Below, in pieces: positions 17,220 through 26,223 of a stretch of DNA of 64,000 nucleotides; position 1 is the stretch's first letter; each line of letters starts with the position of its first letter. The notes below the pieces were generated by a model that had not been told where the DNA came from, ran no database searches, and saw only the letters and a list, made by a program, of their open reading frames with translations. Origin of the DNA: Vibrio sp. CK2-1. Lineage in GTDB: Bacteria > Pseudomonadota > Gammaproteobacteria > Enterobacterales > Vibrionaceae. The DNA lies in contig NZ_JAKKCJ010000002.1 of the NCBI RefSeq assembly GCF_021726515.1, forward strand, positions 124,001 through 188,000, in the 5' to 3' direction. Made by a program: the position numbers and the translations under genes.

Positions 17220-19336
17220 TGAACCCCTCCTGATGCCTTTTCGATGGCTTGCATAACATCATTACTGGAGTAGATCACCGGCAGTGCAATACCTTGTGGC
17301 GCTTGGGGGCCATAGACAATATTAAACGGTACACCAAAGCGATTATAGGATTGTAAGTATTCACTCACTTGCGGGTTAGGTACTGTCCAATCACCTTGCA
17401 TGCGTACAATCTTGTCTTGTTGCAATGCGTCATAAACCGGTTGTTGCAGCAGTACGCCGATCTTGTTGGCTTTACAGGTTATGCACCAATCTGCCGTCAC
17501 ATCGACAAACACGGTATTACCTGCCGCGACTTGTTGCTGGATCAGCTGAGTATCTAGCGGCTGCCAGCTTAGCTCGGCCGGTAATGGTGAACGCCAATAA
17601 TCCGCGGTTAGAGTCGCAATGAATAAGATCACCGATGAAGCAATTAAAGCGATACAGCTGGTGATCGCTACCGCGCGTCCTCCAAATACTTGAACGCTAC
17701 GCCAAATCAGAACCACTAAACCGAAAGCACTGATTGCCCATAACAATCCGGTCGATAGATGGGAAGAGAGCAAGCTAATCAGCCACACACAAGTCGCCAG
17801 CATCATCAAACCAAAAATGATTTTAAGGCGATTCATCCATTTACCCGGCTTTGGCAGTTTTAAGGCAAGTGAAGGACGCAGTGCCACCAGCAACCAAGGT
17901 AGTGCCATGCCGATGCCTAGTCCGGTAAAAATCAGAAATAAAGTCGCCCAAGAAGCGCCAAGTGCAAATGCTACAGCAGTGCCAAGAAACGGCGCAGAGC
18001 AAGGCGTGGCCAGTAAAGTGGCAAACATCCCTTGAATAAAGTGACCCGAGTGTTTGTTACTTCCCTTGGTAGCCATCCAGGTACTCATCGATGAAGGTAA
18101 ACGCAATTCAAATAAGCCCAGCATATTGGCGCCAAAAATTGCCGTCACCAATACCATCAAGCCAAGAAAGCCTGCGCTTTGAAATTGAATCCCCCAACCA
18201 ATCGATTGACCAGACCATTTGAGTATCGCCAAGCTGGCGGCAATTAACCAAAATGAGCAGATAATACCCGCTGCAGAGGCTAAAAATTGCATCCTAACCT
18301 GTGATTTTTGTTGGCGTTCAGCGCTTAATACTGAGGTAAGTTTCATGCCTAACACAGGAAGTACACACGGCATCACATTAAGAATTAAGCCACCCAGCAA
18401 AGCAAATGCAAACATGGTTAATAATGATGAACGGGTACTTGCCTCGCTGACACTACCATCGGTTAAAGCAATGGTTTGTTCGGCAATAAATTGCTTATCG
18501 ACGATGGTGACTTGTACAGATTCCCCGCTCAAATCCGGCTCGCCTAACCAGTTAGACACATCAAACCAAGCGGTTAACTGATTGCCATCAATCGAAAGCC
18601 TAGGATGAGAAAAGCTGCTGTCTGCGACATTTTCTGCCTTTCCATCAATAAACAAATCCGGCTGCTGCCAACCTTGTTGACTGGTGAGGGTGACTTGCAG
18701 CTTATTGCTGGTCGCATCCCATTTTGCTTGGGTATCTGCCAGCATTGAGGAAGCTTGCGGCACTAAACTCATTGCTTGAGCATAACGACGCATGGCATCC
18801 GGATCGGCTTTTAACTCCGATGGTGTGAAATTTAGCTCTAACGGATAGTCAGTGATCACGCACACGGTTGAGCAAGACGATAAGCTTAAACTGGCCTTAA
18901 AGTTGACCGGCTGGTGGCGATCTTCGATTTTGATTGAAAGTGGAAATACCACATCATGCTTATAGCCTAAGGTTTCAATGCCTAACACATCGAAGCGCTG
19001 CGGATAAGGCCATTGCCAATCAACATTATTAATATTGCTAGAGGTTTGCCAATTAAGCTCTGGTGACACGCCACCTTCGCCCGGAGAGCGCCAATAAGTT
19101 TTCCACTCATCGGCGAGTTTGACTTCAATAAAACCGGCAGCGTTATTGTTGGCATCAACCTGTCCGGTTAACACAAATTGCACCTCAACCGGAGGATGTT
19201 GTTCGGCCTTTATCCAACCGGTTGTCAGCGGCGCGGCGGTGACATAATTGCTGAATAATACGAATAGCCCTAATAGCCCCAAACTTAATTTGGCAAGCTT
19301 AGGCTGAAGGCGTGTGAATACAGTAAAAAGTTGCAT
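17216..19336 (-). CDS. scsB: ScsB/DsbD-family transmembrane thiol-disulfide reductase
   Basis: 706 residues. Order: signal peptide (about 14-34), a periplasmic immunoglobulin-like alpha domain with a Cys pair in SSCSTVCVITD, a central membrane domain of about eight spans holding the two electron-relay cysteines (NVMPCVLPVLG and LATPCSAPFLG), and a C-terminal thioredoxin domain with DWCITCK. This is the three-module DsbD layout, which moves electrons from cytoplasmic thioredoxin to periplasmic thiols. The long Ig-type N-terminal region and the neighbours (ScsC/ScsD-like) fit ScsB better than housekeeping DsbD. Confidence 0.85.
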   Translation of the reverse strand: MQLFTVFTRLQPKLAKLSLGLLGLFVLFSNYVTAAPLTTGWIKAEQHPPVEVQFVLTGQVDANNNAAGFIEVKLADEWKTYWRSPGEGGVSPELNWQTSSNINNVDWQWPYPQRFDVLGIETLGYKHDVVFPLSIKIEDRHQPVNFKASLSLSSCSTVCVITDYPLELNFTPSELKADPDAMRRYAQAMSLVPQASSMLADTQAKWDATSNKLQVTLTSQQGWQQPDLFIDGKAENVADSSFSHPRLSIDGNQLTAWFDVSNWLGEPDLSGESVQVTIVDKQFIAEQTIALTDGSVSEASTRSSLLTMFAFALLGGLILNVMPCVLPVLGMKLTSVLSAERQQKSQVRMQFLASAAGIICSFWLIAASLAILKWSGQSIGWGIQFQSAGFLGLMVLVTAIFGANMLGLFELRLPSSMSTWMATKGSNKHSGHFIQGMFATLLATPCSAPFLGTAVAFALGASWATLFLIFTGLGIGMALPWLLVALRPSLALKLPKPGKWMNRLKIIFGLMMLATCVWLISLLSSHLSTGLLWAISAFGLVVLIWRSVQVFGGRAVAITSCIALIASSVILFIATLTADYWRSPLPAELSWQPLDTQLIQQQVAAGNTVFVDVTADWCITCKANKIGVLLQQPVYDALQQDKIVRMQGDWTVPNPQVSEYLQSYNRFGVPFNIVYGPQAPQGIALPVIYSSNDVMQAIEKASGGVQ

Positions 19337-19413
19337 TGGTATTCCTAAAATGAAAATAACAAAACCTGCTCTCTTAATAAAAGAGAGTGATGATAAGAGT
19401 TAGTCGTTATTAC

Positions 19414-19818
19414 TCATTCTTGGAAAGTACAAAGCTCTAAGTGACGTCGCCGTTTAGGGACGGGAGGTTTATGAAATATTCGATGGGATGTGAGGCTAAA
19501 CCACAGGAACGCAGCAATCATTAAGCTCGGTAGTAGGCTAGTTATCACCACACTATCGAGTTGGTGAAAATGAAATTGCAGCAGCTTTTCTGATAAGTGG
19601 CATTCGCTCACTCCATCCGATTTAGCCTTATTCTCAATATTATTATCAGCAAATGAAGTGAAATTTGGAGCGACACTACTCGATTGAGAAGCCGACACTG
19701 AGCAAGCCGCCGACAACACATTCATATTTTTCATCAGGCACACTAAAACCACCCACAGCACAAGAATTAGCGCCCAGCGAGTTGAGTTAGCAGTACGAAG
19801 ATGATGCAGTGTTTTCAA
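19414..19818 (-). CDS. small two-span membrane protein at the head of the scs-like operon
   Basis: 134 residues. One membrane span at about 14-30, a Ser/Asn-rich periplasmic loop with cysteines (AACSVSAS, SECHLSEK) and a His cluster (FHFHQLD), a second span at about 93-112, then a basic tail ending RRRHLELCTFQE. I do not recognise a named domain. By position it matches ScsA, a small protein of the Salmonella copper-tolerance scs operon, but I cannot confirm homology. The Cys/His content would suit metal or thiol chemistry. It is 77 bases upstream of scsB on the same strand. Confidence 0.65.
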   Translation of the reverse strand: MKTLHHLRTANSTRWALILVLWVVLVCLMKNMNVLSAACSVSASQSSSVAPNFTSFADNNIENKAKSDGVSECHLSEKLLQFHFHQLDSVVITSLLPSLMIAAFLWFSLTSHRIFHKPPVPKRRRHLELCTFQE

Positions 19819-20046
19819 ACCGTGCCTTTGTGAATGATGTTATCTAGCTACTAGAAAGACAGATGATGATGCTTTGAGTTTCAATCGGCACCTGTTTGAT
19901 TGTAACTAGGTGTGAATAGGAAGTGAAAAGTGCGTCTTAGTAATATTGGTAAATAGGTGAGGCTAAAATACTTTTCTTGCTTACGTAACTACCATACGAT
20001 GGGGTGAGATAAGTAAGCCCTAGCAATGATACATAAGGTCAATTGA

Positions 20047-21072
20047 ATGACAGATAATATCCCTCAAGCTCCACAAGGAGAGTTTATTCTTTTCACTAGT
20101 GTGGATGGTCAAACTCGTGTTGAGTGTCGTTTTGAATCCGATACATTATGGCTATCTCAAGCCATGATTGGTGAGTTGTATGGGAAAGCCAAATCAACCA
20201 TTAGTGAGCATATAAAAAATATCTTTACTGAAGGTGAGTTGGACGAAAATTCAGTTGTTCGGTTATACCGAACAACTGCCTCGGACGGGAAGTCGTACAA
20301 TGTACAATATTTCAGCCTGCCTTTGGTTATCGCAGTAGGCTACAGGGTTCGTTCACAACGTGGTACGCAGTTTCGTCAATGGGCGACAGGGGTATTGAAG
20401 GAATACCTTATTAAAGGCTTCGTAATGGATGACGAACGCTTGAAGAATCCACCAGTTGGCTCATCTGCTGTTCCTGATTACTTTGATGAAATGCTGGAAC
20501 GCATTCGCGATATTAGAGCCAGCGAACGACGAGTTTATCTGAGGGTGAAGGAGATCTTCACTATGGCGGCGGACTATGAGCCATCCAATCAGGAGACTAA
20601 CCGCTTCTTTCAAATCATACAAAATAAGCTGCATTATGCTTCTACTAAGATGACCGCTGCCGAGCTTATCGCTAGTCGTGTGGATGCTAATAAACCAGAT
20701 ATGGGTCTAACCAGTTATAAAGGTGATGAAGTTCGCAAGACAGACATAACTATTGCCAAAAACTATTTGTACGAAGATGAAATTAAAGAGCTGAATCGCA
20801 TAGTAAATATGTGGCTTGATTTTGCTGAAGACCAAGCGCTTCGTCGTAAGCAGGTGTTTTTACAAGATTGGGCTGAAAAGCTTGATCAATTTTTAAGCTT
20901 CAATGATCGTGAGGTTTTAAGTGGTGCAGGGAGCGTTTCTAAAAAGGCCGCAGATGATAAAGCCAAATTAGAATTTGATCATTTTGCAGAGCAACGACGC
21001 CGTTTGAAGGAAGCCGAAGGTAGAAAAGTCAATATAGCAGCACTCAAAGCGATAATTAAAAAAGATAAGTAA
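20047..21072 (+). CDS. RhuM-family protein (orphan accessory gene)
   Basis: 341 residues, soluble. The N-terminal 35-130 region (LWLSQAMIGELYGKAKSTISEHIKNIFTEGEL ... FSLPLVIAVGYRVRSQRGTQFRQWATGVLKEYLIKGF) is the hallmark of the virulence RhuM family, a phage-antirepressor-like, DNA-binding-type fold. The C-terminal half is charged and helical (about 150-341). RhuM was named from a Salmonella pathogenicity island, and homologues are scattered in variable or defence-type islands; biochemical function is unknown. It stands alone between the scs operon and yicC, on the opposite strand to both, with no integrase or repeat flanks, which suggests a simple lateral insertion. Confidence 0.85.
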   Translation: MTDNIPQAPQGEFILFTSVDGQTRVECRFESDTLWLSQAMIGELYGKAKSTISEHIKNIFTEGELDENSVVRLYRTTASDGKSYNVQYFSLPLVIAVGYRVRSQRGTQFRQWATGVLKEYLIKGFVMDDERLKNPPVGSSAVPDYFDEMLERIRDIRASERRVYLRVKEIFTMAADYEPSNQETNRFFQIIQNKLHYASTKMTAAELIASRVDANKPDMGLTSYKGDEVRKTDITIAKNYLYEDEIKELNRIVNMWLDFAEDQALRRKQVFLQDWAEKLDQFLSFNDREVLSGAGSVSKKAADDKAKLEFDHFAEQRRRLKEAEGRKVNIAALKAIIKKDK

Positions 21073-21091
21073 ACGTTAAAGATAATTCATT

Positions 21092-21132
21092 AAAAAAGCC
21101 CTGCATTTATAATGAAAAACAGGGCTCTAAGC
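21092..21132. terminator. bidirectional terminator between rhuM and yicC
   Basis: AGCCCTG (21097-21103) pairs with CAGGGCT (21120-21126). On the minus strand the stem is followed by a run of T, which suits yicC; the plus strand has only TCTTTT further on. Confidence 0.75.
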
Positions 21133-21153
21133 GTCTTTTAGAACAGAATCAAT

Positions 21154-22020
21154 CTATTCAATATTCTGAATCTGTTCTCTCATCTGCTCAATTAACACTT
21201 TCAACTCAACACCAGAAGCCGTCACATCTGTACTAATTGACTTAGACGCTAGTGTATTCGCTTCACGGTTGAATTCTTGCATCATGAAATCGAGTTTACG
21301 GCCACAAGCGCCGCCTTTTTTCATAATGTTGTTGGCTTCTTTGACGTGTGAATCTAGGCGATCGAGCTCTTCGGCTACGTCTGATTTTTGTGCCAGTAAG
21401 ATAAGTTCTTGTTCTACGCGTGAGCTGTCTAGTTCGATCTTAGCTTCTTCAAATTTATTCAGTAGGCGATCGCGTTGCCATTGTAGGATCTCTGGCATGC
21501 GAGCGCGTACTTTGGCGGCTTCTGCGGTGATCGCTTCTAGACGTTGGTCGATCAGTGCTTTCATATTGGCACCTTCACGGCCACGCGCTTCGATGAAATC
21601 AGTCATCGCATCTTCAAATGCTTCAAGTAATTCTTTTTGAATCGCATCCATATCTTGCTCTGGTGCTTCCATTACACCCGGCCAGTTCATCACTTGGAAT
21701 GGGTTAATGCGAGAGTCTTCACCAGTTAGAGACATGATTTGGTTTGCCGCTTGAATCACTTGCTTAGCAAGATCTTCATTAATATTAAGAGCACTTTGCG
21801 CTTTGGTATTGGCTTCAAAACGTAGGTGACATTCTACTTTACCGCGGGCTAAACGCTTACGAAAACGCTCACGTAAGATTGGCTCTAAACCACGAAATTG
21901 TTCTGGTAGACGGAAGTAAGTTTCTAAGTAGCGTTGGTTTACACTGCGGATTTCCCACACTGCGTTGCCCCAATCAGATTTGATTTCTTTACGGGCATAG
22001 GCGGTCATGCTGTAGATCAT
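21154..22020 (-). CDS. yicC: YicC endoribonuclease
   Basis: 288 residues (E. coli 287). The N-terminal MIYSMTAYAR, SVNQRYLE, RGKVECHLRFE and C-terminal GRKLDFMMQEFNREANTLASK motifs (YicC_N and DUF1732 regions) are clear. YicC was recently shown to be an oligomeric RNA endonuclease that affects sRNA turnover. Divergent from rph with a 175-base gap, the conserved arrangement. Confidence 0.93.
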   Translation of the reverse strand: MIYSMTAYARKEIKSDWGNAVWEIRSVNQRYLETYFRLPEQFRGLEPILRERFRKRLARGKVECHLRFEANTKAQSALNINEDLAKQVIQAANQIMSLTGEDSRINPFQVMNWPGVMEAPEQDMDAIQKELLEAFEDAMTDFIEARGREGANMKALIDQRLEAITAEAAKVRARMPEILQWQRDRLLNKFEEAKIELDSSRVEQELILLAQKSDVAEELDRLDSHVKEANNIMKKGGACGRKLDFMMQEFNREANTLASKSISTDVTASGVELKVLIEQMREQIQNIE

Positions 22021-22195
22021 TGGAGATTACCTAATCTAAATTGTGTGATGATTTTTCTGTGGTGAATATTATCACAGTCTAGGACAAGGTGGTTTGTTTA
22101 ATCCAAGCGGTTCTATTAATCGTCGTTAAGATCGCTTTTTGACGACAAGATCGTTATAATCTCGCCCAATTCTATCGCTAATCAGGTATTTCTTT

Positions 22196-22924
22196 ATGTC
22201 TTCAACTTTACGCCCAAACTCACGCGCAGCTGATCAAGTTCGTCCGATTAAAATGACTCGTAACTATACGGCTTATGCTGAAGGTTCAGTATTGGTTGAG
22301 TTTGGTAACACCAAAGTATTGTGTAATGCCAGTGTTGAAGAAAAAGTACCAGGTTGGTTAAAAGGTCGTGGTAAAGGTTGGGTAACTGCTGAATACGGTA
22401 TGTTGCCACGTGCAACCCATACTCGTAACCGTCGTGAAGCGGCAAGCGGTAAACAAGGCGGTCGTACTATGGAAATCCAACGTTTAATCGCGCGTAGTTT
22501 ACGTGCGGTTGTCGATTTGGATGTACTAGGCGAAATGATGATCACGGTTGATTGTGACGTGATCCAAGCCGATGGCGGTACGCGTACTGCTTCTATCTCG
22601 GGTGCAAGTGTGGCACTGGCAGATGCAATCCAATCATTAATGGCTTCAGGTAAATTGAAGAAGAACCCGATGAAAGGCCATGTAGCCGCGGTTTCAGTTG
22701 GCATTTTAGGTGAGCACGCCTTATGTGATTTAGAGTATGTGGAAGATTCTGCTGCCGATACTGATATGAATGTGGTGATGACCGAAGAAGGTAAGATGAT
22801 TGAAGTTCAAGGCACAGCAGAGGGCGAAGCGTTCTCCCGCCAAGAATTGAATCAGTTATTAGATTTAGCCGAGAAAGGCATTAACGATATTATCGCAGTC
22901 CAGAAAGCCACTCTGGCGGAATAA
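22196..22924 (+). CDS. rph: ribonuclease PH
   Basis: Phosphorolytic 3'-5' exoribonuclease that trims tRNA 3' ends. 242 residues. Seen: [19 protein letters not shown] start, the [19 protein letters not shown] loop with phosphate-binding arginines, [17 protein letters not shown], and the [15 protein letters not shown] catalytic segment. Unlike the K-12 laboratory strain, it is intact. Upstream of pyrE as in E. coli, but a CGAG-type repeat element lies between. Confidence 0.96.
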   Translation: MSSTLRPNSRAADQVRPIKMTRNYTAYAEGSVLVEFGNTKVLCNASVEEKVPGWLKGRGKGWVTAEYGMLPRATHTRNRREAASGKQGGRTMEIQRLIARSLRAVVDLDVLGEMMITVDCDVIQADGGTRTASISGASVALADAIQSLMASGKLKKNPMKGHVAAVSVGILGEHALCDLEYVEDSAADTDMNVVMTEEGKMIEVQGTAEGEAFSRQELNQLLDLAEKGINDIIAVQKATLAE

Positions 22925-22933
22925 ATAATAATA

Positions 22934-23032
22934 CGTGACTCGGAAAAAACGTAACTCGTTTCTCGGAAAAGCTCATCGTTTAATGGGTATCTTCTTTTTC
23001 GAGTAACGAGAAGCAAAGCGCTCTAGCTACGA
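22934..23032. repeat. CGAG-rich intergenic inverted-repeat element, copy C
   Basis: CTCGTTTCTCGGAAAAG (from 22955) faces CTTTTTCGAGTAACGAG (to 23010) in inverted orientation, and AAGCAAAGCGCTCTAGCTACG at the right end resembles the ends of copies A and B. It lies in the rph-pyrE gap, where enterobacteria have the pyrE attenuator, and could act as a terminator or attenuator hairpin. Confidence 0.65.
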
Positions 23033-23082
23033 TGTTCCGAAATCAAAAAACTATATCACCAACACGATAGTCGAGATATTTT

Positions 23083-23724
23083 ATGAAAGCATATCAACGT
23101 GAATTTATTGAGTTTGCCCTTGAGAAACAAGTTCTTAAATTTGGCGAATTCACATTAAAGTCTGGCCGTACTAGTCCGTATTTCTTTAATGCGGGTTTGT
23201 TTAATACCGGACGTGATCTTGCACGCCTAGGTCGTTTTTATGCCGCAGCTTTGGCTGATTCTGGTATTGAGTTTGATGTGCTATTTGGCCCTGCGTACAA
23301 AGGGATTCCAATTGCAACGACTACAGCGGTTGCGCTTGCTGATCATCACGATATTGATACGCCATATTGCTTTAACCGTAAAGAAGCGAAAGATCATGGT
23401 GAAGGCGGTAATTTAGTGGGTAATCCATTAGAAGGTCGTATTATGCTGGTGGACGATGTGATCACAGCCGGTACCGCGATTCGTGAATCAATGGAAATCA
23501 TTAAAGCTAATGGTGCTGATTTGGCTGGTGTTTTAGTGGCGATTGATCGTCAAGAAAAAGGCAAAGGTGAATTATCTGCGATTCAAGAAGTCGAGCGTGA
23601 CTTTGGCTGCGCAGTGATTTCGATTATCAGCCTAGGTGATCTAGTGACTTACCTTGAAGAGCAAGGTAATAACGAAGCGCAACTTGAATCGGTAAAAGCT
23701 TACCGCGCACAATACGGTATCTAA
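23083..23724 (+). CDS. pyrE: orotate phosphoribosyltransferase
   Basis: Orotate + PRPP to OMP, fifth step of pyrimidine synthesis. 213 residues, same as E. coli. Seen: [13 protein letters not shown] orotate-binding start, [22 protein letters not shown] (catalytic flexible loop) and the PRPP motif [13 protein letters not shown]. Ends with an intrinsic terminator. Confidence 0.97.
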   Translation: MKAYQREFIEFALEKQVLKFGEFTLKSGRTSPYFFNAGLFNTGRDLARLGRFYAAALADSGIEFDVLFGPAYKGIPIATTTAVALADHHDIDTPYCFNRKEAKDHGEGGNLVGNPLEGRIMLVDDVITAGTAIRESMEIIKANGADLAGVLVAIDRQEKGKGELSAIQEVERDFGCAVISIISLGDLVTYLEEQGNNEAQLESVKAYRAQYGI

Positions 23725-23758
23725 TTTGTCTTGATATCGACAAACCGCATTTCAATGA

Positions 23759-23791
23759 ACCCAGAGTGAGAGATTACTCTGGGTTTATTTT
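23759..23791 (+). terminator. pyrE terminator
   Basis: CCCAGAGT pairs with ACTCTGGG around an 8-base loop, followed by a T-rich tract. Confidence 0.9.
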
Positions 23792-23820
23792 TATTTACAG
23801 TGTGTAATTATATTTTTACA
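23782..23820 (+). promoter_or_regulatory. TyrR operator (strong box plus adjacent weak box) upstream of tyrP
   Basis: TGTAATTATATTTTTACA at 23803-23820 matches the TyrR consensus TGTAAA-N6-TTTACA at 11 of 12 fixed positions. A weak box (23782-23799) keeps the invariant G and C and one perfect TTTACA arm; it lies 3 bases upstream on the same helical face (centres 21 bp apart). A strong/weak pair is the normal TyrR layout. The weak box overlaps the T-tract of the pyrE terminator. Confidence 0.75.
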
Positions 23821-23950
23821 CCATAATAAAAGTCCGTTTTGAGTCAATATTGTCGAATGTTTAATCGATATTTTGAACTATCACCTCGATTTACTTCTGA
23901 TAAGTGGTAATGTGTCAGCTTATTCTTCCAATAAATAAAAGAAAAAGCAG

Positions 23951-25156
23951 ATGAGCAGTTCAAAGATTCTAGGCAGTACTTTGATTATTGCTGGCACCAC
24001 GATTGGCGCTGGCATGTTGGCATTACCTATTGCTTCCGCAGGGTTAGGTTTCAGCACTTCTTTAATCATCATGATTGGTATGTGGGCGCTGATGGCCTAT
24101 ACCGCATTGCTGATGTTAGAGCTACATCAACATGCTGATTACGATGCCACCCTACACACTTTAGCTAAACAGTTTTTGGGTGACAAAGGTAAATGGATCG
24201 CGACGTTTGCCATGCTGTTTCTTTTCTATGCGCTATGTGCCGCCTACATCGCTGGTGGTGGTGGTCAGTTTAATGAGAAATTACATAACTGGTTTGCCAT
24301 TGATGTTTCCAATGGTATCGGTACGCTGATTTTCACTATTATCATTGCAGCGATTGTGACGTTTGGTACTCAGTCAGTAGATCGAGTAAACCGCGTACTA
24401 TTCACCTGTAAATTGATTGCGATGGCGGTCATGCTGTTCTTCTTAACGCCGAATATTCAATCGGTTCATCTACTTAATATGCCATTAGAAAAAGGCTTGA
24501 TTGTTGCTGCATTGCCAGTGATTTTCACTTCTTTTGGTTTCCACGGTAGTATTCCGGCGGTAGTGCGTTATTTGAATCTTGATATGAAAGCCTTGAAGAA
24601 GGTCATGGTTTTCGGCTCGTTACTGCCGTTAGTAGTTTACATCTTATGGCAATTGGCCACGCTCGGTGTGGTTGATCAAGCAACTTTATCTCAAGCGGGT
24701 GATGTGACAGCCTTAGTCGGTACTTTATCGCAAGTGATTCATAGCTCAGCCATTTCGCAAGTGGTCTCCGTATTTGCCGACTTAGCATTAATCACTTCTT
24801 TCTTAGGTGTGAGTTTAGGATTATTTGAGTTCTTAGGTGACAGCTTAAATAAAAACCAAAGCAAAGGCGGCCGTGTTGGTATCGCGTTAGTGACTTTTGT
24901 TCCACCACTGTGTTTTGCGTTATTTTACCCGCAAGGTTTTATCATGGCTCTAGGCTATGCAGCGATTGCCTTAGCGGTTTTAGCCATCTTACTACCGGTT
25001 GCTATGGTGATGCGTTCTCGCGCACTCAACCAAGATAAGCAGGACTTCACCGTCTCTGGTGGTACACCAGCATTGATGGTAACGCTAGCGGCAGGTGTGG
25101 TGATTATTGTCGTGCAGGTGATGATTAGTCTTGGAGTGTTGCCGGCGATAGGGTAG
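23951..25156 (+). CDS. tyrP: tyrosine/aromatic amino-acid permease
   Basis: 401-residue inner-membrane carrier with about 11 spans, HAAAP family (proton symport of aromatic amino acids). Seen: the family-typical N-terminus GSTLIIAGTTIGAGMLALPIA and the FGFHGSIPAVVRYL motif. TyrP versus Mtr/TnaB is decided by overall similarity and by the TyrR box 131 bases upstream of the start. Single-gene unit, convergent with crp. Confidence 0.88.
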   Translation: MSSSKILGSTLIIAGTTIGAGMLALPIASAGLGFSTSLIIMIGMWALMAYTALLMLELHQHADYDATLHTLAKQFLGDKGKWIATFAMLFLFYALCAAYIAGGGGQFNEKLHNWFAIDVSNGIGTLIFTIIIAAIVTFGTQSVDRVNRVLFTCKLIAMAVMLFFLTPNIQSVHLLNMPLEKGLIVAALPVIFTSFGFHGSIPAVVRYLNLDMKALKKVMVFGSLLPLVVYILWQLATLGVVDQATLSQAGDVTALVGTLSQVIHSSAISQVVSVFADLALITSFLGVSLGLFEFLGDSLNKNQSKGGRVGIALVTFVPPLCFALFYPQGFIMALGYAAIALAVLAILLPVAMVMRSRALNQDKQDFTVSGGTPALMVTLAAGVVIIVVQVMISLGVLPAIG

Positions 25157-25272
25157 CTTCGATACTCGTGTCTAGGGCGCTGCGCTTCTCGAAGCTAGGA
25201 ACAGCAAAATTTCGGCTCTCGGCTCTTATCTTTTCCGAGCCACAAGCAGCGTAGCGCTCGAATAACGAAACT
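25155..25272. repeat. CGAG-rich intergenic inverted-repeat element, copy B
   Basis: Left end AGCTTCGATACTCG (25155-25168) with GCGCTGCGCTTCTCG; right end AAGCAGCGTAGCGCTCG ... ACGAAACT in inverted orientation (to 25272); inner stem GGCTCTCGG/CCGAGCC. Same end motifs as copy A. Located between the tyrP stop and the tyrP/crp terminator. Confidence 0.65.
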
Positions 25273-25282
25273 CGAATACTAA

Positions 25283-25315
25283 AAAAGCCACTGAACTTAC
25301 CATTCAGTGGCTTTT
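25283..25315. terminator. bidirectional tyrP/crp terminator
   Basis: AAAAGCCACTGAA (25283-25295) and TTCAGTGGCTTTT (25303-25315) form a perfect 13-bp stem with A- and T-tracts on both sides. Confidence 0.95.
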
Positions 25316-25349
25316 AATTTTTTTACTCTACTAAACGCGATGTTGAATC

Positions 25350-25982
25350 TTAACGTGTTCCGTAGACTACGATAGTTTTACCGTGAGCAGAAATTAGGTT
25401 TTGCTCTTCTAGCATCTTCAAGATACGACCAACGGTTTCACGTGAACAGCCAACAATCTGACCGATCTCTTGACGAGTGATCTTGATTTGCATGCCGTCT
25501 GGGTGCGTCATTGCATCTGGTTGTTTTGCTAGGTTTAGTAGCGTTTGAGCGATACGACCAGTTACGTCTAGGAATGCTAAGTCACCAACTTTTTGGCTAG
25601 TGATTTGCAGACGTTTTGCCATTTGGGCAGAAAGGCGCATCAAAATATCTGGGTTAACTTGGATAAGTTGACGGAATTTCTTGAATGAGATTTCTGCAAC
25701 TTCACAAGGAGATTTTGCACGAACCCAAGCGGTACGTTCTTGGTCTTCTTCAAAAAGACCTAATTCACCAATGAAGTCACCTTGGTTCAAGTAAGACAAG
25801 ATCATCTCTTTGCCTTCTTCATCCTTGATTAATACTGCCACAGACCCTTTAACAATGTAATACAGAGTTTCGGCTTTCTCACCAGCGTGAATCAAAGTAC
25901 TTTTTGAAGGGTACTTATGGATATGACAGTGAGATAGAAACCACTCTAATGTTGGATCTGTTTGAGGTTTACCTAGAACCAT
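25350..25982 (-). CDS. crp: cAMP receptor protein CRP
   Basis: Global regulator; the cAMP-bound dimer binds TGTGA-N6-TCACA sites. 210 residues, nearly identical to the E. coli protein. Seen: cyclic-nucleotide-binding domain 1-137 with GELGLFEE and ERTAWVRAK (E. coli has Ser at the ERSAW position; Thr here, as in vibrios), and the helix-turn-helix 169-190 with recognition helix [12 protein letters not shown] candidate CRP site lies upstream, so autoregulation is likely. Confidence 0.99.
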   Translation of the reverse strand: MVLGKPQTDPTLEWFLSHCHIHKYPSKSTLIHAGEKAETLYYIVKGSVAVLIKDEEGKEMILSYLNQGDFIGELGLFEEDQERTAWVRAKSPCEVAEISFKKFRQLIQVNPDILMRLSAQMAKRLQITSQKVGDLAFLDVTGRIAQTLLNLAKQPDAMTHPDGMQIKITRQEIGQIVGCSRETVGRILKMLEEQNLISAHGKTIVVYGTR

Positions 25983-26175
25983 AATTTGTTACTTCCTCTA
26001 CAAGGCTTGCTCAGTTTTGAGTCATTCATCCTGAGACCGGCTAAACTGGTCAAATAGAATAGGTGTTAATTGTTATTGCTGCAAGTTGTGTTGCAGTTGT
26101 GCATTTATACTACCCCTTTCTAGACCGGATTTCTTGACTTTGATCTGCTAACTATGGGGTTTTTCACTATTAAAT

Positions 26176-26191
26176 TGTGTTCAAGGTCACA
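26176..26191 (-). promoter_or_regulatory. CRP binding site upstream of crp
   Basis: TGTGTTCAAGGTCACA matches TGTGA-N6-TCACA at 9 of 10 fixed positions. It lies about 195 bases upstream of the crp start, within the 241-base prkB-crp gap. A further dyad, GACCGG...TGGTC, lies near 26035-26052. Confidence 0.65.
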
Positions 26192-26223
26192 GACTAGGCA
26201 CTAAGTGTGTTCTGAGTAACACT

